Positions 46,221 to 55,302 of a DNA stretch of 64,000 nt are shown here, piece after piece. The stretch is taken from positions 3,348,001 to 3,412,000 of the forward strand of contig NZ_CP067394.1 of NCBI RefSeq assembly GCF_004210215.2, read 5' to 3'. This stretch comes from Cryobacterium sp. SO1 (lineage in GTDB: Bacteria; Actinomycetota; Actinomycetes; Actinomycetales; Microbacteriaceae). Both the position numbers and the translations under genes were made by a program. A model generated the notes under the pieces. That model did no database searches, was not told where the DNA came from, and saw only the letters and a list, made by a program, of their open reading frames with translations. The stretch's first letter is position 1; each line of letters opens with the position of its first letter.

Positions 46221-47453
46221 TTACTCCTGAGCCCTCTTGGCCGCCCGGCCGGATCCGGACTTCGCCGCCCGGCCGGCCTTGCGCAGTGCCCGTTGCCGGG
46301 CATCCTCGGTTTTCATCAGCGTGCGGGTGTCGTCCAGGTCGCCGATCAACGGCCGCCACCAGGCGGCGGCGGGGTCGGCATCCACCAGGATCGTGCGCAC
46401 CAGCAGGGTGAGCGGGATGGCGAGGATCGCCCCGATGGCGCCGAGCACGATCGCCCAGAACAGCACCGAGGCGAAGGTGAGCGACTGGCTCAGCGCCACC
46501 GCGTTGCCGACCACCCGCGGTTGCACGATCGACTGCACGACCGCGTTGACGATCGCATAGATCACGATCACGGGCAGCGCAAGCTCCCAGCCTCCGGTGA
46601 GGAAGGCGAAGACCGTGGGCGGGATAATGGCGATGAAGTAGCCCACGTTGGGGATGAAGCTGCACAGGAACGAGAGCAACCCCCAGAGGAACGCGCCCGG
46701 CACCCCGAGCAGCACCAGCGCCAACGCGTTCAGCGCGCCCTGCGCGATGCCCAGCAGCGTGGTCGCCACCATGTATCGCCGCACGCTGGAGGCGAAGTCA
46801 GTCAGGGCCTCGACCAGGGTCGGCCGGGCCGGCCGCAGCTGGCGGAGCAGTGTGGGCAGGTAGCCCGCATCCGCCGCCATCAGGATCAGCATGGTGAGCA
46901 CGATCACCAGCGCGACCGTGATGTTGGTGATGCTCCCGAACAGCCCGGAGACCACCGGCACCAGATTGCTGGGATTGAAGTTCGCTTCAACGGCCTGCAC
47001 CTGCGCGGTTCCGAAGCCGAGGCCGGCCAGCCAGTCGGCCACCGAAGTGCCGATGTCACTGAGCTGACTGGAGAACTGGGGCAGCAGGGCCGCGAACTGG
47101 CCGATGGCCAACCCCAGCGCAGCCACGAACGCGGCGAGCACGATGAACACCGTCGCCACGACCGACCCGGTGGCCAGGCCCCGAGGCACGCCGCGCCGCT
47201 CGAGGCCGCGGCGCACCGGGTGAGCACAGATTGTGAGGACCAGGGCCAGGAGGATCGGCGCCGCGATACCGGCGATGGCGGCCAGCCCGAACACCGTGAC
47301 GGTAGCACCGCCGAGGCCGATCAGGATCGCGGTGCTGCGGTACGACAGCACCGGCGGGGTGGGGATGAGAGCCGACTCCCCACCGATGCCGGCGGGGGGT
47401 GACTGCGGGGCGTCCTCCGCGCGTGATCGGGTCCTGGATCGGCGTCGCCACAT
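46221..47453 (-). CDS. AI-2E family transporter
   Basis: 410 residues with about eight TM segments and the AI-2E/PerM signatures: LLALVLTICAHPVRRGLE near the N-terminus, FLCSFIPNVGYFIAIIPPTVFAFL, VNAVVQSIVQPRVVGNAVALSQS and FWAIVLGAIGAILAIPLTLLV. Substrates of the family range from autoinducer-2 to sodium/proton exchange, so the true cargo is unknown. The C-terminus is a basic Lys/Arg tail. Confidence 0.9.
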   Translation of the reverse strand: MWRRRSRTRSRAEDAPQSPPAGIGGESALIPTPPVLSYRSTAILIGLGGATVTVFGLAAIAGIAAPILLALVLTICAHPVRRGLERRGVPRGLATGSVVATVFIVLAAFVAALGLAIGQFAALLPQFSSQLSDIGTSVADWLAGLGFGTAQVQAVEANFNPSNLVPVVSGLFGSITNITVALVIVLTMLILMAADAGYLPTLLRQLRPARPTLVEALTDFASSVRRYMVATTLLGIAQGALNALALVLLGVPGAFLWGLLSFLCSFIPNVGYFIAIIPPTVFAFLTGGWELALPVIVIYAIVNAVVQSIVQPRVVGNAVALSQSLTFASVLFWAIVLGAIGAILAIPLTLLVRTILVDADPAAAWWRPLIGDLDDTRTLMKTEDARQRALRKAGRAAKSGSGRAAKRAQE

Positions 47454-47604
47454 GAGGACTCCCTGCTCTGCGTCGGTCAGCGTCAGGCACAGTGTCCTCC
47501 CCCGCAGCCCGCCGCGGCGTCACCCGTTTCGGGTGAGGCGAACTCACAGCGGCCGGCAACCGGACCATTCGCCCGGCGCCCACCCGGCTCCCTAAGCTTG
47601 AAGC

Positions 47605-48102
47605 ATGAGCCTTCGCAGCATTCCCCTGACCACCGCCGCCGGCCGGATCGTCACCCTAGCCGACTACGCCGACCACGTTGTACTCATCGTGAACGTGGCC
47701 TCGAAGTGCGGTCTCACCGAGCAGTACGCCGCCCTCGAGGAGCTGCAGAAGACCTACGGCGACCGCGGCTTCACCGTGCTCGGTTTTCCCTGCAACCAGT
47801 TCAAGGGCCAGGAGCCGGGCAGCATGGAGGCGATCCTTGACTTCTGTTCCACCACCTACGGCGTCACCTTCCCGCTGTTCGACAAGATCGAGGTCAACGG
47901 CCCCGACCGGCATCCGCTCTACGCCGCGTTGACCGAGACGGCCGATGACGACGGTGTCGCCGGCGACATCGGCTGGAACTTCGAGAAGTTCGTGGTCACC
48001 CCCGCCGGCGCCGTGCACAGGTTCCGCCCGGCGACGGCGCCCGATGCGCCGGAGATCCTCAGCGTGATCGAGTCGGGGCTGCCCGTTGCAGCTCCGGCGT
48101 AG
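47605..48102 (+). CDS. Glutathione peroxidase family thiol peroxidase
   Basis: 165 residues. The peroxidatic C35 is in VASKCGLT; the GFPCNQFKGQEPG and GWNFEKFVVTP blocks carry the Gln, Trp and Asn of the active site. Actinobacteria lack glutathione, so it probably uses thioredoxin, with the second Cys at GFPCNQ as in that subtype. It ends eight bases from the convergent ABC permease gene. Confidence 0.93.
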   Translation: MSLRSIPLTTAAGRIVTLADYADHVVLIVNVASKCGLTEQYAALEELQKTYGDRGFTVLGFPCNQFKGQEPGSMEAILDFCSTTYGVTFPLFDKIEVNGPDRHPLYAALTETADDDGVAGDIGWNFEKFVVTPAGAVHRFRPATAPDAPEILSVIESGLPVAAPA

Positions 48103-48110
48103 CCTCCCGC

Positions 48111-48974
48111 TCAGACGCCCACGTCACGCTGCCGCAGGGTGAGCGCCGCCACAGCGCCCAGCACTATAGCGGCGAGGTAGAACAGCGCCAGCGTCCAGCC
48201 GTCCGTGCCGTTGGTCAGCGGGCTGTTGCCGAATGCCGCGTAGTACGGCGAGAGGTCGTGCAGCCATTCGAGGTCGGTGCTCTGGTTTGCGATGGCGTTG
48301 AACACGTAGCCGGTCACGGCCACGGCCGCACCGCCGCCGATGCCCCAGATCCGGCGTCCGGTGATCGCGCCGCAGAGCAGGGCGGTGCTGCCGCAGACGA
48401 GCGCGAGGCCGCCGAAGAGCAGGCAGGTCTCGATCAGGTTGGCCACGTCGATGTCGAGTTCGGCCGGGCCGTTCCAAAACTGGATCACCACGAACGCGAC
48501 GAGCGCCAGTACCAGGATCTTGACCGTCAGCGCGGCGAAGCGTTGGGCGACCACCTCCTCCCGGGTCACGGCGTGCGCGAGGGTGAGCTCCAGCTGGCCC
48601 GATTCCTCGTCGCCGCCGATCGCGGCCGCGCCCCAGCTGATGGCGGCGATGCTGATGAGCAGGAATCCGATCAGGCCGAAGAAGGTGGACTGGGTGTACC
48701 CGGCGCCGGTGTTGATCTGTTGGTAGTTGAGGGTGCGGGTCAGCTCGGTCGGCAGACTGTCGATCAGGTCCTGCATCTGAGAGTTTCCGCTCATGCTCGG
48801 GAAGATCGGCAGGTACAGGCTCAACGCCGCGGTGAAGCCGACCGACCAGCCGAGCAGGGAGCGCCACCCGTCGACGAGGGACTTGGTGAAGATCGGTAGT
48901 GCGGTGCGCCGCACCAGCCGGAGCCGGTCCACGGGGAGCCGGTCCCCGGCAAGCCGAGCCCGGGTCGCGGTCAT
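48111..48974 (-). CDS. ABC-2 type exporter permease
   Basis: 287 residues with six hydrophobic segments, an N-terminal amphipathic IFTKSLVDGWRSLLGWSVGFTAALSLY, and a LAHAVTREEVVAQRFAALTVKI linker typical of ABC-2 permeases. The start overlaps the ATPase stop by four bases (ATGA). The substrate is unknown; the layout resembles tetronasin-type multidrug exporters. Confidence 0.9.
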   Translation of the reverse strand: MTATRARLAGDRLPVDRLRLVRRTALPIFTKSLVDGWRSLLGWSVGFTAALSLYLPIFPSMSGNSQMQDLIDSLPTELTRTLNYQQINTGAGYTQSTFFGLIGFLLISIAAISWGAAAIGGDEESGQLELTLAHAVTREEVVAQRFAALTVKILVLALVAFVVIQFWNGPAELDIDVANLIETCLLFGGLALVCGSTALLCGAITGRRIWGIGGGAAVAVTGYVFNAIANQSTDLEWLHDLSPYYAAFGNSPLTNGTDGWTLALFYLAAIVLGAVAALTLRQRDVGV

Positions 48975-49903
48975 GGCCGGGCCTCCGGCGCCGAGTACAG
49001 GCGCAGCACCGCTTCCTCGAGATCCGGTTCCTCTATCACCAGGTCGGTGAGGCTGAGGGTGGCGATGGCCTGCACAAACGGGGTGATCGCGCCGCTGAAG
49101 ACGGCAGTGGCCTCGGCGCCAGTCTCCGTCGGGCGGCAGTCTAGCTCGTCCATGCCGGCCAGGTTGACCAGCCGGCCCTCCAGGTCGGCGATGGTCAGGC
49201 CGGTTGCGCTCAGCCGGAGGTGGCGGATGGCCGTGTCCCGCACGGCTTCGACCCCCGCCACCGTGATGATGCGACCGTCGCGCAGAATCGCGACCTCGTC
49301 GGCGGCCTGCTGGATCTCGCTGACCACGTGCGAGGAGAGGAACACGGTCTGGCCGGCATCCCTGGCCTCGCTCACCAGAGCCAGAAACTCCTGTTGCATG
49401 AGCGGGTCCAGGCCGCTGGTCGGCTCGTCGAGCACCAGGAGGTCCGGCTGGTGCATGAACGCCTGCACGATGCCCAGTTTCTGTTTGTTGCCCTTGGAGA
49501 GGGTGCGCACCGTGCGGTCCAGGTCCAGGCCGAGCCTCTCGGCCAGCTCGTCGACCCGGCCGGTACGCACCGGGCCGGAGAGGTTGGCGTAGTGGCGGAG
49601 GAGCCGCCGGCCGGTGACCCGGCCCTCCAGGATCAGCTCACCGGGCAGGAAGCCGATCCGGAGACGGAGCTCGGGGCCGGCGTTGCGGGAATCGGTGCCG
49701 AGCAGGGTCGCCCGCCCGGAGGTGAGCCGGATCAGGTCGAGCAGCGCCCGCATGATGGTGGTCTTGCCGGCGCCGTTGGGCCCGATCACCCCGAAAACGC
49801 TGCCGCGAGGAACGGTGAAACTCACCCCGTCGAGGGCGAGCGTGCTGCCGAAACTCTTGACCAGCTGGAATGCCTGGATGGCGGTATCGGAGGACGTTCG
49901 CAT
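48971..49903 (-). CDS. ABC exporter ATPase
   Basis: 310 residues. Walker A GPNGAGKTT, signature LSKGNKQKLGIVQAFM (divergent from the usual LSGGQ), Walker B LLVLDEPTSGLDPL and H-loop SSHVVSEIQ. C-terminal half is a regulatory domain without the DrrA type block. ATG at 49903 fits the family start; the open frame further upstream is not coding. Operon with the permease gene. Confidence 0.93.
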   Translation of the reverse strand: MRTSSDTAIQAFQLVKSFGSTLALDGVSFTVPRGSVFGVIGPNGAGKTTIMRALLDLIRLTSGRATLLGTDSRNAGPELRLRIGFLPGELILEGRVTGRRLLRHYANLSGPVRTGRVDELAERLGLDLDRTVRTLSKGNKQKLGIVQAFMHQPDLLVLDEPTSGLDPLMQQEFLALVSEARDAGQTVFLSSHVVSEIQQAADEVAILRDGRIITVAGVEAVRDTAIRHLRLSATGLTIADLEGRLVNLAGMDELDCRPTETGAEATAVFSGAITPFVQAIATLSLTDLVIEEPDLEEAVLRLYSAPEARP

Positions 49904-49996
49904 TGTCGTCACGGTGCTGAGCCTAGGCAGGCCGGTGCCGGGCCACAAGCGGTCCGGATGCGGCCTGGTCCGGTGTGCAGGAGCCGGCCAGCCGGC

Positions 49997-50064
49997 CACC
50001 TGCCCCCGCCCGGACGAGTTGCCCCCGCACACCGGGGCAGCTGGTCCGGAAGGGGGCAGTTCGG
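49997..50064. repeat. Palindromic element family C, copy 2
   Basis: CCCGGACGAGTTGCCCCCG faces CGGGGCAGCTGGTCCGG, with outer CACCTGCCCCC and GGGGGCAGTTCGG arms. It lies in the 170-bp space between the GGDEF gene's stop and the ABC ATPase gene. Confidence 0.85.
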
Positions 50065-50073
50065 TATGAGGCC

Positions 50074-51624
50074 TCAGTCGCCGGCCTGCACGACGCGGTT
50101 GCGGCCGTCGCGCTTGGCCACGTACATGCGCACATCCGCGGCCCGCAGCAGCGCGGAACTGGTGTCGGCGTCGTCGGGGGCCCGGGCCACACCCAGGCTG
50201 GCGGTGACCCGCAGCCCGGCAGCGATCGGCGACCAATCGTGCTCCAGGACAGCACGCCGCACAGTCTCGCAGAGCGTCCGCACGGCGGTCGCATCCAGCC
50301 CCGGCATGATCAGGAGGAACTCCTCCCCGCCCAGACGGGCTGCGACGGCACCCGGAACCGGCGCCATCGCCTCGGCCAGAATCCGGCCGAGCTCCCGGAG
50401 CACCTGGTCACCTACCTCGTGCGAGAGGGTGTCGTTGATGCGCTTGAAGCGGTCCACGTCGAGCATCGCGATCGACACGGGCGCGCCGCCCTCACGGAGC
50501 AGGGCCAGCAGCACGTTGAGGTGCTCGTCGACGAACCGCCGGTTGGGCAGCTCGGTCAACGGGTCGCGTTCGGCCATTTCGCGGTAGTGCTCGCTTTCCC
50601 GACGGGATTCCGCGGTCTGGAACATTGCCTCGAGGATGCGCCCCCGCGCCTCGTTCTCGCTGGCACCGAGCGCGATGGACTGCTCGTGGTAGCTGCGGTA
50701 GGCCTCGAACGCGGCCTTGAAATCGCCCGTCTCGGCGTGGATCTCGGCCTGTTCCCTCGTGGCCTCCGTCGCCCAGCGCACCAGGGTGTGCTCCGTGGTG
50801 AGCTCCCGGCACCGGTCGATCACGGCCTGGGCTTGATCGAAGCGGCCCTGCCGCCGGTAGGTCTCGGCCAGCGTCACCAGGGCGCACGCGATACTGTCCG
50901 GGTGGTAGTCGACGGGCTGGGCTTCCAACGCCGCCACCAGGGTGGCCGCGGCATCCTTCAGTCGCCCAGCGGTGAGGTACACCCTGGCGATGGTGTCGCG
51001 GGCGTACATCCCGATCGGGCGCTCGTTGAGCGCGGACAACGAGATGAGGCTCTCCACGGCGGCGAGGGCTTCGTCGTGGTTTCCGGCCAGGTACTCGGTG
51101 TAGGCGAGGTTGTTCAGTATCTGGTACCGGATGCTGGTTTCCGGGTCGTCGATCACCATCCGCAGCGCCTCGTTGTACCGGCGGCGCGCCTCATCGAACG
51201 ACCCCGCCGAGCCGAGGGCGTCGGCCAGGGTCAGCCGGGCGGCGGATCGCATCAGCGGCAACTCGGACTCGTCCATCAGGTCGTTCGTGGCGACGGCGTG
51301 CTCGAGCGAGAGCGCGCGATCACCGACGAGTTCGAAGATCGAGCCGAGCACGTCGTGGCAGCGGGACTGCAGGGCGAGTTCGCCGTGCCGCTCAGCCCAA
51401 CGGAGGATGTGCTGCACCTCGGCCGCACCCTGCCGGGGGTCACCCCTGCGGGTCATGATCGAAGCCACCTGCACCTCGAGGCGGCGGCTCAGTGCGCCGT
51501 GCTTGCCGGGCCCCAGCTCCGCCAACCAGTCCTGGGCGGCAGCGAGCGCGACATCCTTGTCGATCCAGTACTGACGCTCGACCCAGGCCAGGCGCTCATC
51601 GACCGTCTGCTGCTCGACCACCAT
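50074..51624 (-). CDS. TPR-GGDEF diguanylate cyclase
   Basis: 516 residues. Residues about 10-330 are TPR-like helices (LAYTEYLAGNHDEALAAVESL, LVTLAETYRRQGRFDQAQAVID); residues about 350-510 are a GGDEF domain with intact LGGEEFL active site, DPLTELPNRR and MLDVDRFKRINDTLSHEVGD. No RxxD inhibitory site precedes GGEEF. It should make cyclic di-GMP in response to protein or peptide binding by the TPR part; no TM or signal is seen. Confidence 0.92.
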   Translation of the reverse strand: MVVEQQTVDERLAWVERQYWIDKDVALAAAQDWLAELGPGKHGALSRRLEVQVASIMTRRGDPRQGAAEVQHILRWAERHGELALQSRCHDVLGSIFELVGDRALSLEHAVATNDLMDESELPLMRSAARLTLADALGSAGSFDEARRRYNEALRMVIDDPETSIRYQILNNLAYTEYLAGNHDEALAAVESLISLSALNERPIGMYARDTIARVYLTAGRLKDAAATLVAALEAQPVDYHPDSIACALVTLAETYRRQGRFDQAQAVIDRCRELTTEHTLVRWATEATREQAEIHAETGDFKAAFEAYRSYHEQSIALGASENEARGRILEAMFQTAESRRESEHYREMAERDPLTELPNRRFVDEHLNVLLALLREGGAPVSIAMLDVDRFKRINDTLSHEVGDQVLRELGRILAEAMAPVPGAVAARLGGEEFLLIMPGLDATAVRTLCETVRRAVLEHDWSPIAAGLRVTASLGVARAPDDADTSSALLRAADVRMYVAKRDGRNRVVQAGD

Positions 51625-51860
51625 CGCTGTGCCCCACTCCCCCGGTCGGTTCCAGCGTTGGCTTTCCTTCCGGAGGCCTTCTCATGAGAGAGGACGCACT
51701 GTTGCGCTCAGCCTAGTGTCCGCCCACTCTTTTCTCACCCGATTCGGGCGATCCAGAACTGCCCTGGGTGATTACCGTGAATAGCAGCCAAGGACTGTGA
51801 CACGCTGCCCCACTGCGGCGGCAGGGCCTCGGCCAGACGTAACAGAGAAAGGTGCCGACC

Positions 51861-52274
51861 ATGAGCTTCTGGTCAAGTTTCTGGGATTTCATTGGATTCT
51901 TCTTTTGGACATTCGTGTTCGTGTCCTACCTGTTCGCACTCTTCGCTGTGATCATCGACGTATTCCGGGATCGCACGATGAACGGCTGGGCGAAAGCGGT
52001 GTGGCTGCTCTTCATGGTCTTCGTACCGATCCTGACGGTGCTGGTCTACGTCATCGCACGCGGCCGGGGCATGGCGGAGCGCCAGGTCAACGCCGGCATG
52101 CAGGAGAAGGCGAGCACCGACGAGTACATCCGGTCGGTCGCCGGCAGCACTCCGGCGCAGGACATCGCCCAGGCCAAGCAACTCCTCGATTCCGGAGCGA
52201 TCAATCAGGGCGAGTACGCGGTTCTCAAGGACCGCGCGCTGGGCAACACCCAGGCCCGTTCCGACGTGGTCTGA
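51861..52274 (+). CDS. PLDc_N / SHOCT domain membrane protein
   Basis: 137 residues. Two TM segments (FWDFIGFFFWTFVFVSYLFALFAVIIDVF and WLLFMVFVPILTVLVYVIARG) match the PLDc_N domain; the C-terminus (IAQAKQLLDSGAINQGEYAVLKDRALG) is a SHOCT oligomerisation domain. Common stress-associated actinobacterial protein of unknown function. ATG at 51861 follows GAGAAAGG. Confidence 0.88.
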   Translation: MSFWSSFWDFIGFFFWTFVFVSYLFALFAVIIDVFRDRTMNGWAKAVWLLFMVFVPILTVLVYVIARGRGMAERQVNAGMQEKASTDEYIRSVAGSTPAQDIAQAKQLLDSGAINQGEYAVLKDRALGNTQARSDVV

Positions 52275-52280
52275 CCCGAA

Positions 52281-52322
52281 CAGCAGCGGGCGGCGCATCC
52301 CGGATGCCGCCGCCCGCTGCTG
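52281..52322 (+). terminator. Strong hairpin terminator
   Basis: CAGCAGCGGGCGGC-GCATCC pairs with GGATGC-CGCCGCCCGCTGCTG, one bulge, just behind the PLDc_N gene. Confidence 0.88.
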
Positions 52323-52408
52323 CCGTGCCCTGTCTGGAACCCTGCAGTCCGGATGCGTGCAGTCTGGATGAATGCAGCGCTGCTGTCTGCCGTGTGTGAC
52401 CTTCGTCG

Positions 52409-53623
52409 CTACACGGCAACTTTCCGGCGTGACGGGAAGGCGTGCCTTCGGCCGAGGATGACGATCACAAGGGCGACCGCGGAGAGGGCGATCATCGCGA
52501 TGGGGAGCGCTGCCGGTCCGCTGCCATCGACGAGGAGCGCGCCGATCGCCCCGCCGCCGAAGATGGCGAGGTTGAACACGGTTGTGAGCATCGCGTTGGC
52601 AACGTCGACGCTCTCGCCGGCCGCATCTCCGATCGCCGTCTGCAGCTGTGTAGCGGCGCCGCCGAACGCGACGCCCCACAGCGCCACCGCGACGATCGTC
52701 ACCGGCAGTGAAGCCGGCAGGGCGAGCAACAGCGCGCCGGCGACGATAAAGGCCGCCGTGCTCAAGACGGTAAGGCGTCGGAGCGATCGGTCGATGAGGG
52801 TGCCCGTGATCCAGATGCCGACGAGTGCGGCGATGCCGAAGGCGCACAGGGTAACGTCGGGGCGCAGACCGACTCCCGCGCCTTCGAGGTACGGCGCGAT
52901 GTAGGAGTAGAGCAGATTGTGGGCGAGCATCCACGCGAACACCACACCGAGGACCACGGCGACACCCGGGATCACAAGCACGCGCCCGAGGGGAACTCTG
53001 GTGCCTGATCGCTGCCCTGGGGCGTTCGGCACACACCCAAGCACCAACAGCACCACGACCACGGTCAGCACGGAGACGCCCGCGAAGGACCACCGCCAGC
53101 CCACCATCGAGCCGAGCCACGCGCCGAGCGGCGTACCGATTGAGAGCGCGACCGGAGTGCCGGCCATCGCGATCGCGAGGGCGCGGCCTGCATGCTCGGG
53201 GGCGGCGATTCGACGCGCGTAGCCCGCGAGCATGCCCCAGATCAGGCCGGAGAATGCTCCGGCGATGAAGCGCACGACGAGGGCGATCACGAGTGTCGGC
53301 GCGATCGCCGTGAGCGTGTTGGCAACGAAAAAGCCAAGCAACCCGATGACCAGCAACGGCTTGCGGGACGCGCCCCGCGTCATCGCGATCGTGGGAATCG
53401 CGGCGACGACGGTGCCGAGGGCGTAGACGGTTATGAGCTGGCCGGCGGTGCCGTCGCTGATCTGGAAGTCGGTGGCGAGTTGGGGAAGCAGGCCGGCCGG
53501 AAGCGTCTCGGTCATGATGATGATGAACCCGCTGAGGGCCATCAGAACGAGGGCGAGAACGGGCAGGCGACGTTCGGCCTCCGGCAGTTTCACGGCGGTG
53601 GTTTCGGGTGCTGGTACGTTCAC
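52409..53623 (-). CDS. MFS drug-efflux transporter (DHA1-like)
   Basis: 404 residues with 12 hydrophobic segments and MFS motif A variant (GTVVAAIPTIAMTRGASRKPLL) plus an LGLG-type GSMVGWRWSFAGVS motif C region, as in AraJ/NepI-type exporters of sugars, nucleosides or drugs. The divergent TetR gene lies 92 bp away with two near-identical operator palindromes, one next to each start. Confidence 0.92.
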   Translation of the reverse strand: MNVPAPETTAVKLPEAERRLPVLALVLMALSGFIIIMTETLPAGLLPQLATDFQISDGTAGQLITVYALGTVVAAIPTIAMTRGASRKPLLVIGLLGFFVANTLTAIAPTLVIALVVRFIAGAFSGLIWGMLAGYARRIAAPEHAGRALAIAMAGTPVALSIGTPLGAWLGSMVGWRWSFAGVSVLTVVVVLLVLGCVPNAPGQRSGTRVPLGRVLVIPGVAVVLGVVFAWMLAHNLLYSYIAPYLEGAGVGLRPDVTLCAFGIAALVGIWITGTLIDRSLRRLTVLSTAAFIVAGALLLALPASLPVTIVAVALWGVAFGGAATQLQTAIGDAAGESVDVANAMLTTVFNLAIFGGGAIGALLVDGSGPAALPIAMIALSAVALVIVILGRRHAFPSRRKVAV

Positions 53624-53642
53624 TACTGACTCCTCAATTTAT

Positions 53643-53656
53643 GGAACGAACGTTCC
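53643..53656. promoter_or_regulatory. TetR operator near the MFS start
   Basis: GGAACG-AA-CGTTCC, a perfect palindrome 19 bp from the MFS start codon. A near copy lies at 53690. Confidence 0.82.
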
Positions 53657-53689
53657 TATAGTGACGAACACGCCTCCGTGTGTCAAACT

Positions 53690-53703
53690 GGAACGAACGA
53701 TCC
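53690..53703. promoter_or_regulatory. Second TetR operator, near the tetR start
   Basis: GGAACGAACGATCC differs from the site at 53643 at one base and lies 13 bp before the TetR start codon. The pair suggests mutual repression of both genes. Confidence 0.72.
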
Positions 53704-53715
53704 GAAAGGACAGAG

Positions 53716-54315
53716 ATGGCACAACAGGGACGACCGCGGACCTTCGTCGAGGAGGAGGTGCTCGACGCCGCGATGCAGGTGTTCTGGCGGCACGGGTACG
53801 AGGCGTCGTCCATCGCGCAGCTCCGTGCGGCGACCGGGCTCTCATCGGCGAGCCTCTACGGCGCCTTCGGGTCGAAGGAGGGCCTGTTCGAGCGTGCGAT
53901 CGAGCACTACATCGCCGGTCCGGGACGGGTGAGCGAACTCGTCGGCGACCTGAGACTCGGCCCTCTCGACGCGCTCGGCCGGATGATTCACGGCACGATC
54001 GAGATGCAGTCCGACCTGGCGCATCCGGGCGGGTGTCTCGTGGCGCTCTCAGCGACCGTTGGGGCGGGCGGCGACGATGACGTCGCAGCGCGGAGTGTCG
54101 TCGCCGCACGTCGGGCGGAGGATCGAGCGGGCATCGAGGCCTGCATCCGTCGAGGCGTCGCTGCCGGCGCAATCCCTGCCGACCGTGATCCTGTGGCCTC
54201 GGCGATCCTGGTGCACTCCTTTGTGCTGGGGGTCTCCACGCAACTGCTCGACGCTGTGCCGCCGGCCGCGCTGCACACCGCTGCCGACCTCCTCCTCAAC
54301 GGCCTCCGTCGGTAG
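53716..54315 (+). CDS. TetR family transcriptional regulator
   Basis: 199 residues. GRPRTFVEEEVLDAAMQVFWRHGYEASSIAQLRAATGLSSASLYGAFGSKEGLFERAIEHY is a full TetR DNA-binding domain; the remainder is the ligand-binding bundle (AcrR-like). ATG at 53716 follows GAAAGGA; GTG at 53680 is less likely because it would span the operator. It faces the MFS exporter. Confidence 0.93.
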   Translation: MAQQGRPRTFVEEEVLDAAMQVFWRHGYEASSIAQLRAATGLSSASLYGAFGSKEGLFERAIEHYIAGPGRVSELVGDLRLGPLDALGRMIHGTIEMQSDLAHPGGCLVALSATVGAGGDDDVAARSVVAARRAEDRAGIEACIRRGVAAGAIPADRDPVASAILVHSFVLGVSTQLLDAVPPAALHTAADLLLNGLRR

Positions 54316-54339
54316 CCCTAAGCCCGTTTGCGGTGCGGT

Positions 54340-55218
54340 CTAGAAGCCGCGCCCGCCCGTGACCGGCAGCACGGCGCCCGAGGTGAACGACGAATCCTGC
54401 GACGCCAGGTATACGTAGGCAGACGCCAGTTCGGCGGGCTGACCGGCCCGGCCCAGCGGGGTGTCCTGGCCGAAGGTGGGCAGCTTGTCCGGCCAGGACG
54501 TCGCGGGGATCAGCGGCGTCCAGATCGGTCCGGGCGCGACGGCGTTGACCCGCACCCCGGTGGATCCCAGCTGCTGGGCGAGCGCCTGGGTGAACGCCAC
54601 CAGCGCAGCCTTGGTCATGGCGTAGTCGATCAGTTCCGGTGACGGGCTGGACGCCTGGATCGAGGTGGTGGTGATGATCGAGGAGCCCGGCGTGAGGTGC
54701 GGGATCGCGGCGCGGGCGATCCACAGCGTCGCATAGAGGTTGGTCTTGAAGACCCTGTCGAATTCCTTGGTCTCCAGGGTCTCCAGACCGTTCCGGTTCT
54801 CCTGGTAGGCCGCGTTCAGCACCAGGATGTCGAGGCCGCCCAGTTGGGCCGTCGTGTGCTCAACGATGTCGATGCAGTGCTGTTCGCTGCGGATGTCGCC
54901 GGCCAACAGCACGGCGCTCCGCCCGGCGGCGCGCACCAGGGCCGCGGTGTCTTCGGCGTCGTCATGCTCTTCGGGCAGGTACGAGATGGCCACGTCGGCG
55001 CCCTCCCGCGCAAAGGCGATGGCGACGGCACGGCCGATCCCGGAATCGCCGCCGGTGACCAGCGCCCGCTTGCCCTGGAGCTTGCCGGTGCCGACATAGC
55101 TGTCTTCGCCGTGGTCGGGGCGAGGGACGGTGGCCCCGGTCAGGCCGGGCTGTTCCTGCTGCTGCAGGGGGAAGCCGCCGGTGTGGAAGGCGGTGGTGGG
55201 GTTCTGGAGGTCGGTCAT
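54340..55218 (-). CDS. Short-chain dehydrogenase/reductase
   Basis: 292 residues. Extended N-terminus, then the NAD(P) loop TGGDSGIG at 55-62, NAAYQ at 135-139, catalytic S186 and the YxxxK pair Y199/K203, and PGPIWTPLIP. This is the YghA/stress-type SDR group, often osmotic or general-stress induced. ATG at 55218 is the family start; the frame stays open upstream. Confidence 0.92.
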   Translation of the reverse strand: MTDLQNPTTAFHTGGFPLQQQEQPGLTGATVPRPDHGEDSYVGTGKLQGKRALVTGGDSGIGRAVAIAFAREGADVAISYLPEEHDDAEDTAALVRAAGRSAVLLAGDIRSEQHCIDIVEHTTAQLGGLDILVLNAAYQENRNGLETLETKEFDRVFKTNLYATLWIARAAIPHLTPGSSIITTTSIQASSPSPELIDYAMTKAALVAFTQALAQQLGSTGVRVNAVAPGPIWTPLIPATSWPDKLPTFGQDTPLGRAGQPAELASAYVYLASQDSSFTSGAVLPVTGGRGF

Positions 55219-55302
55219 GTGGCTCCTAGCCGGGACGAGGGGTCGAGGGCCGGTTGACGGCCTGCCGGGTTCAGTGCTGAGACGGGAACCGGGACCCAAA
55301 CG

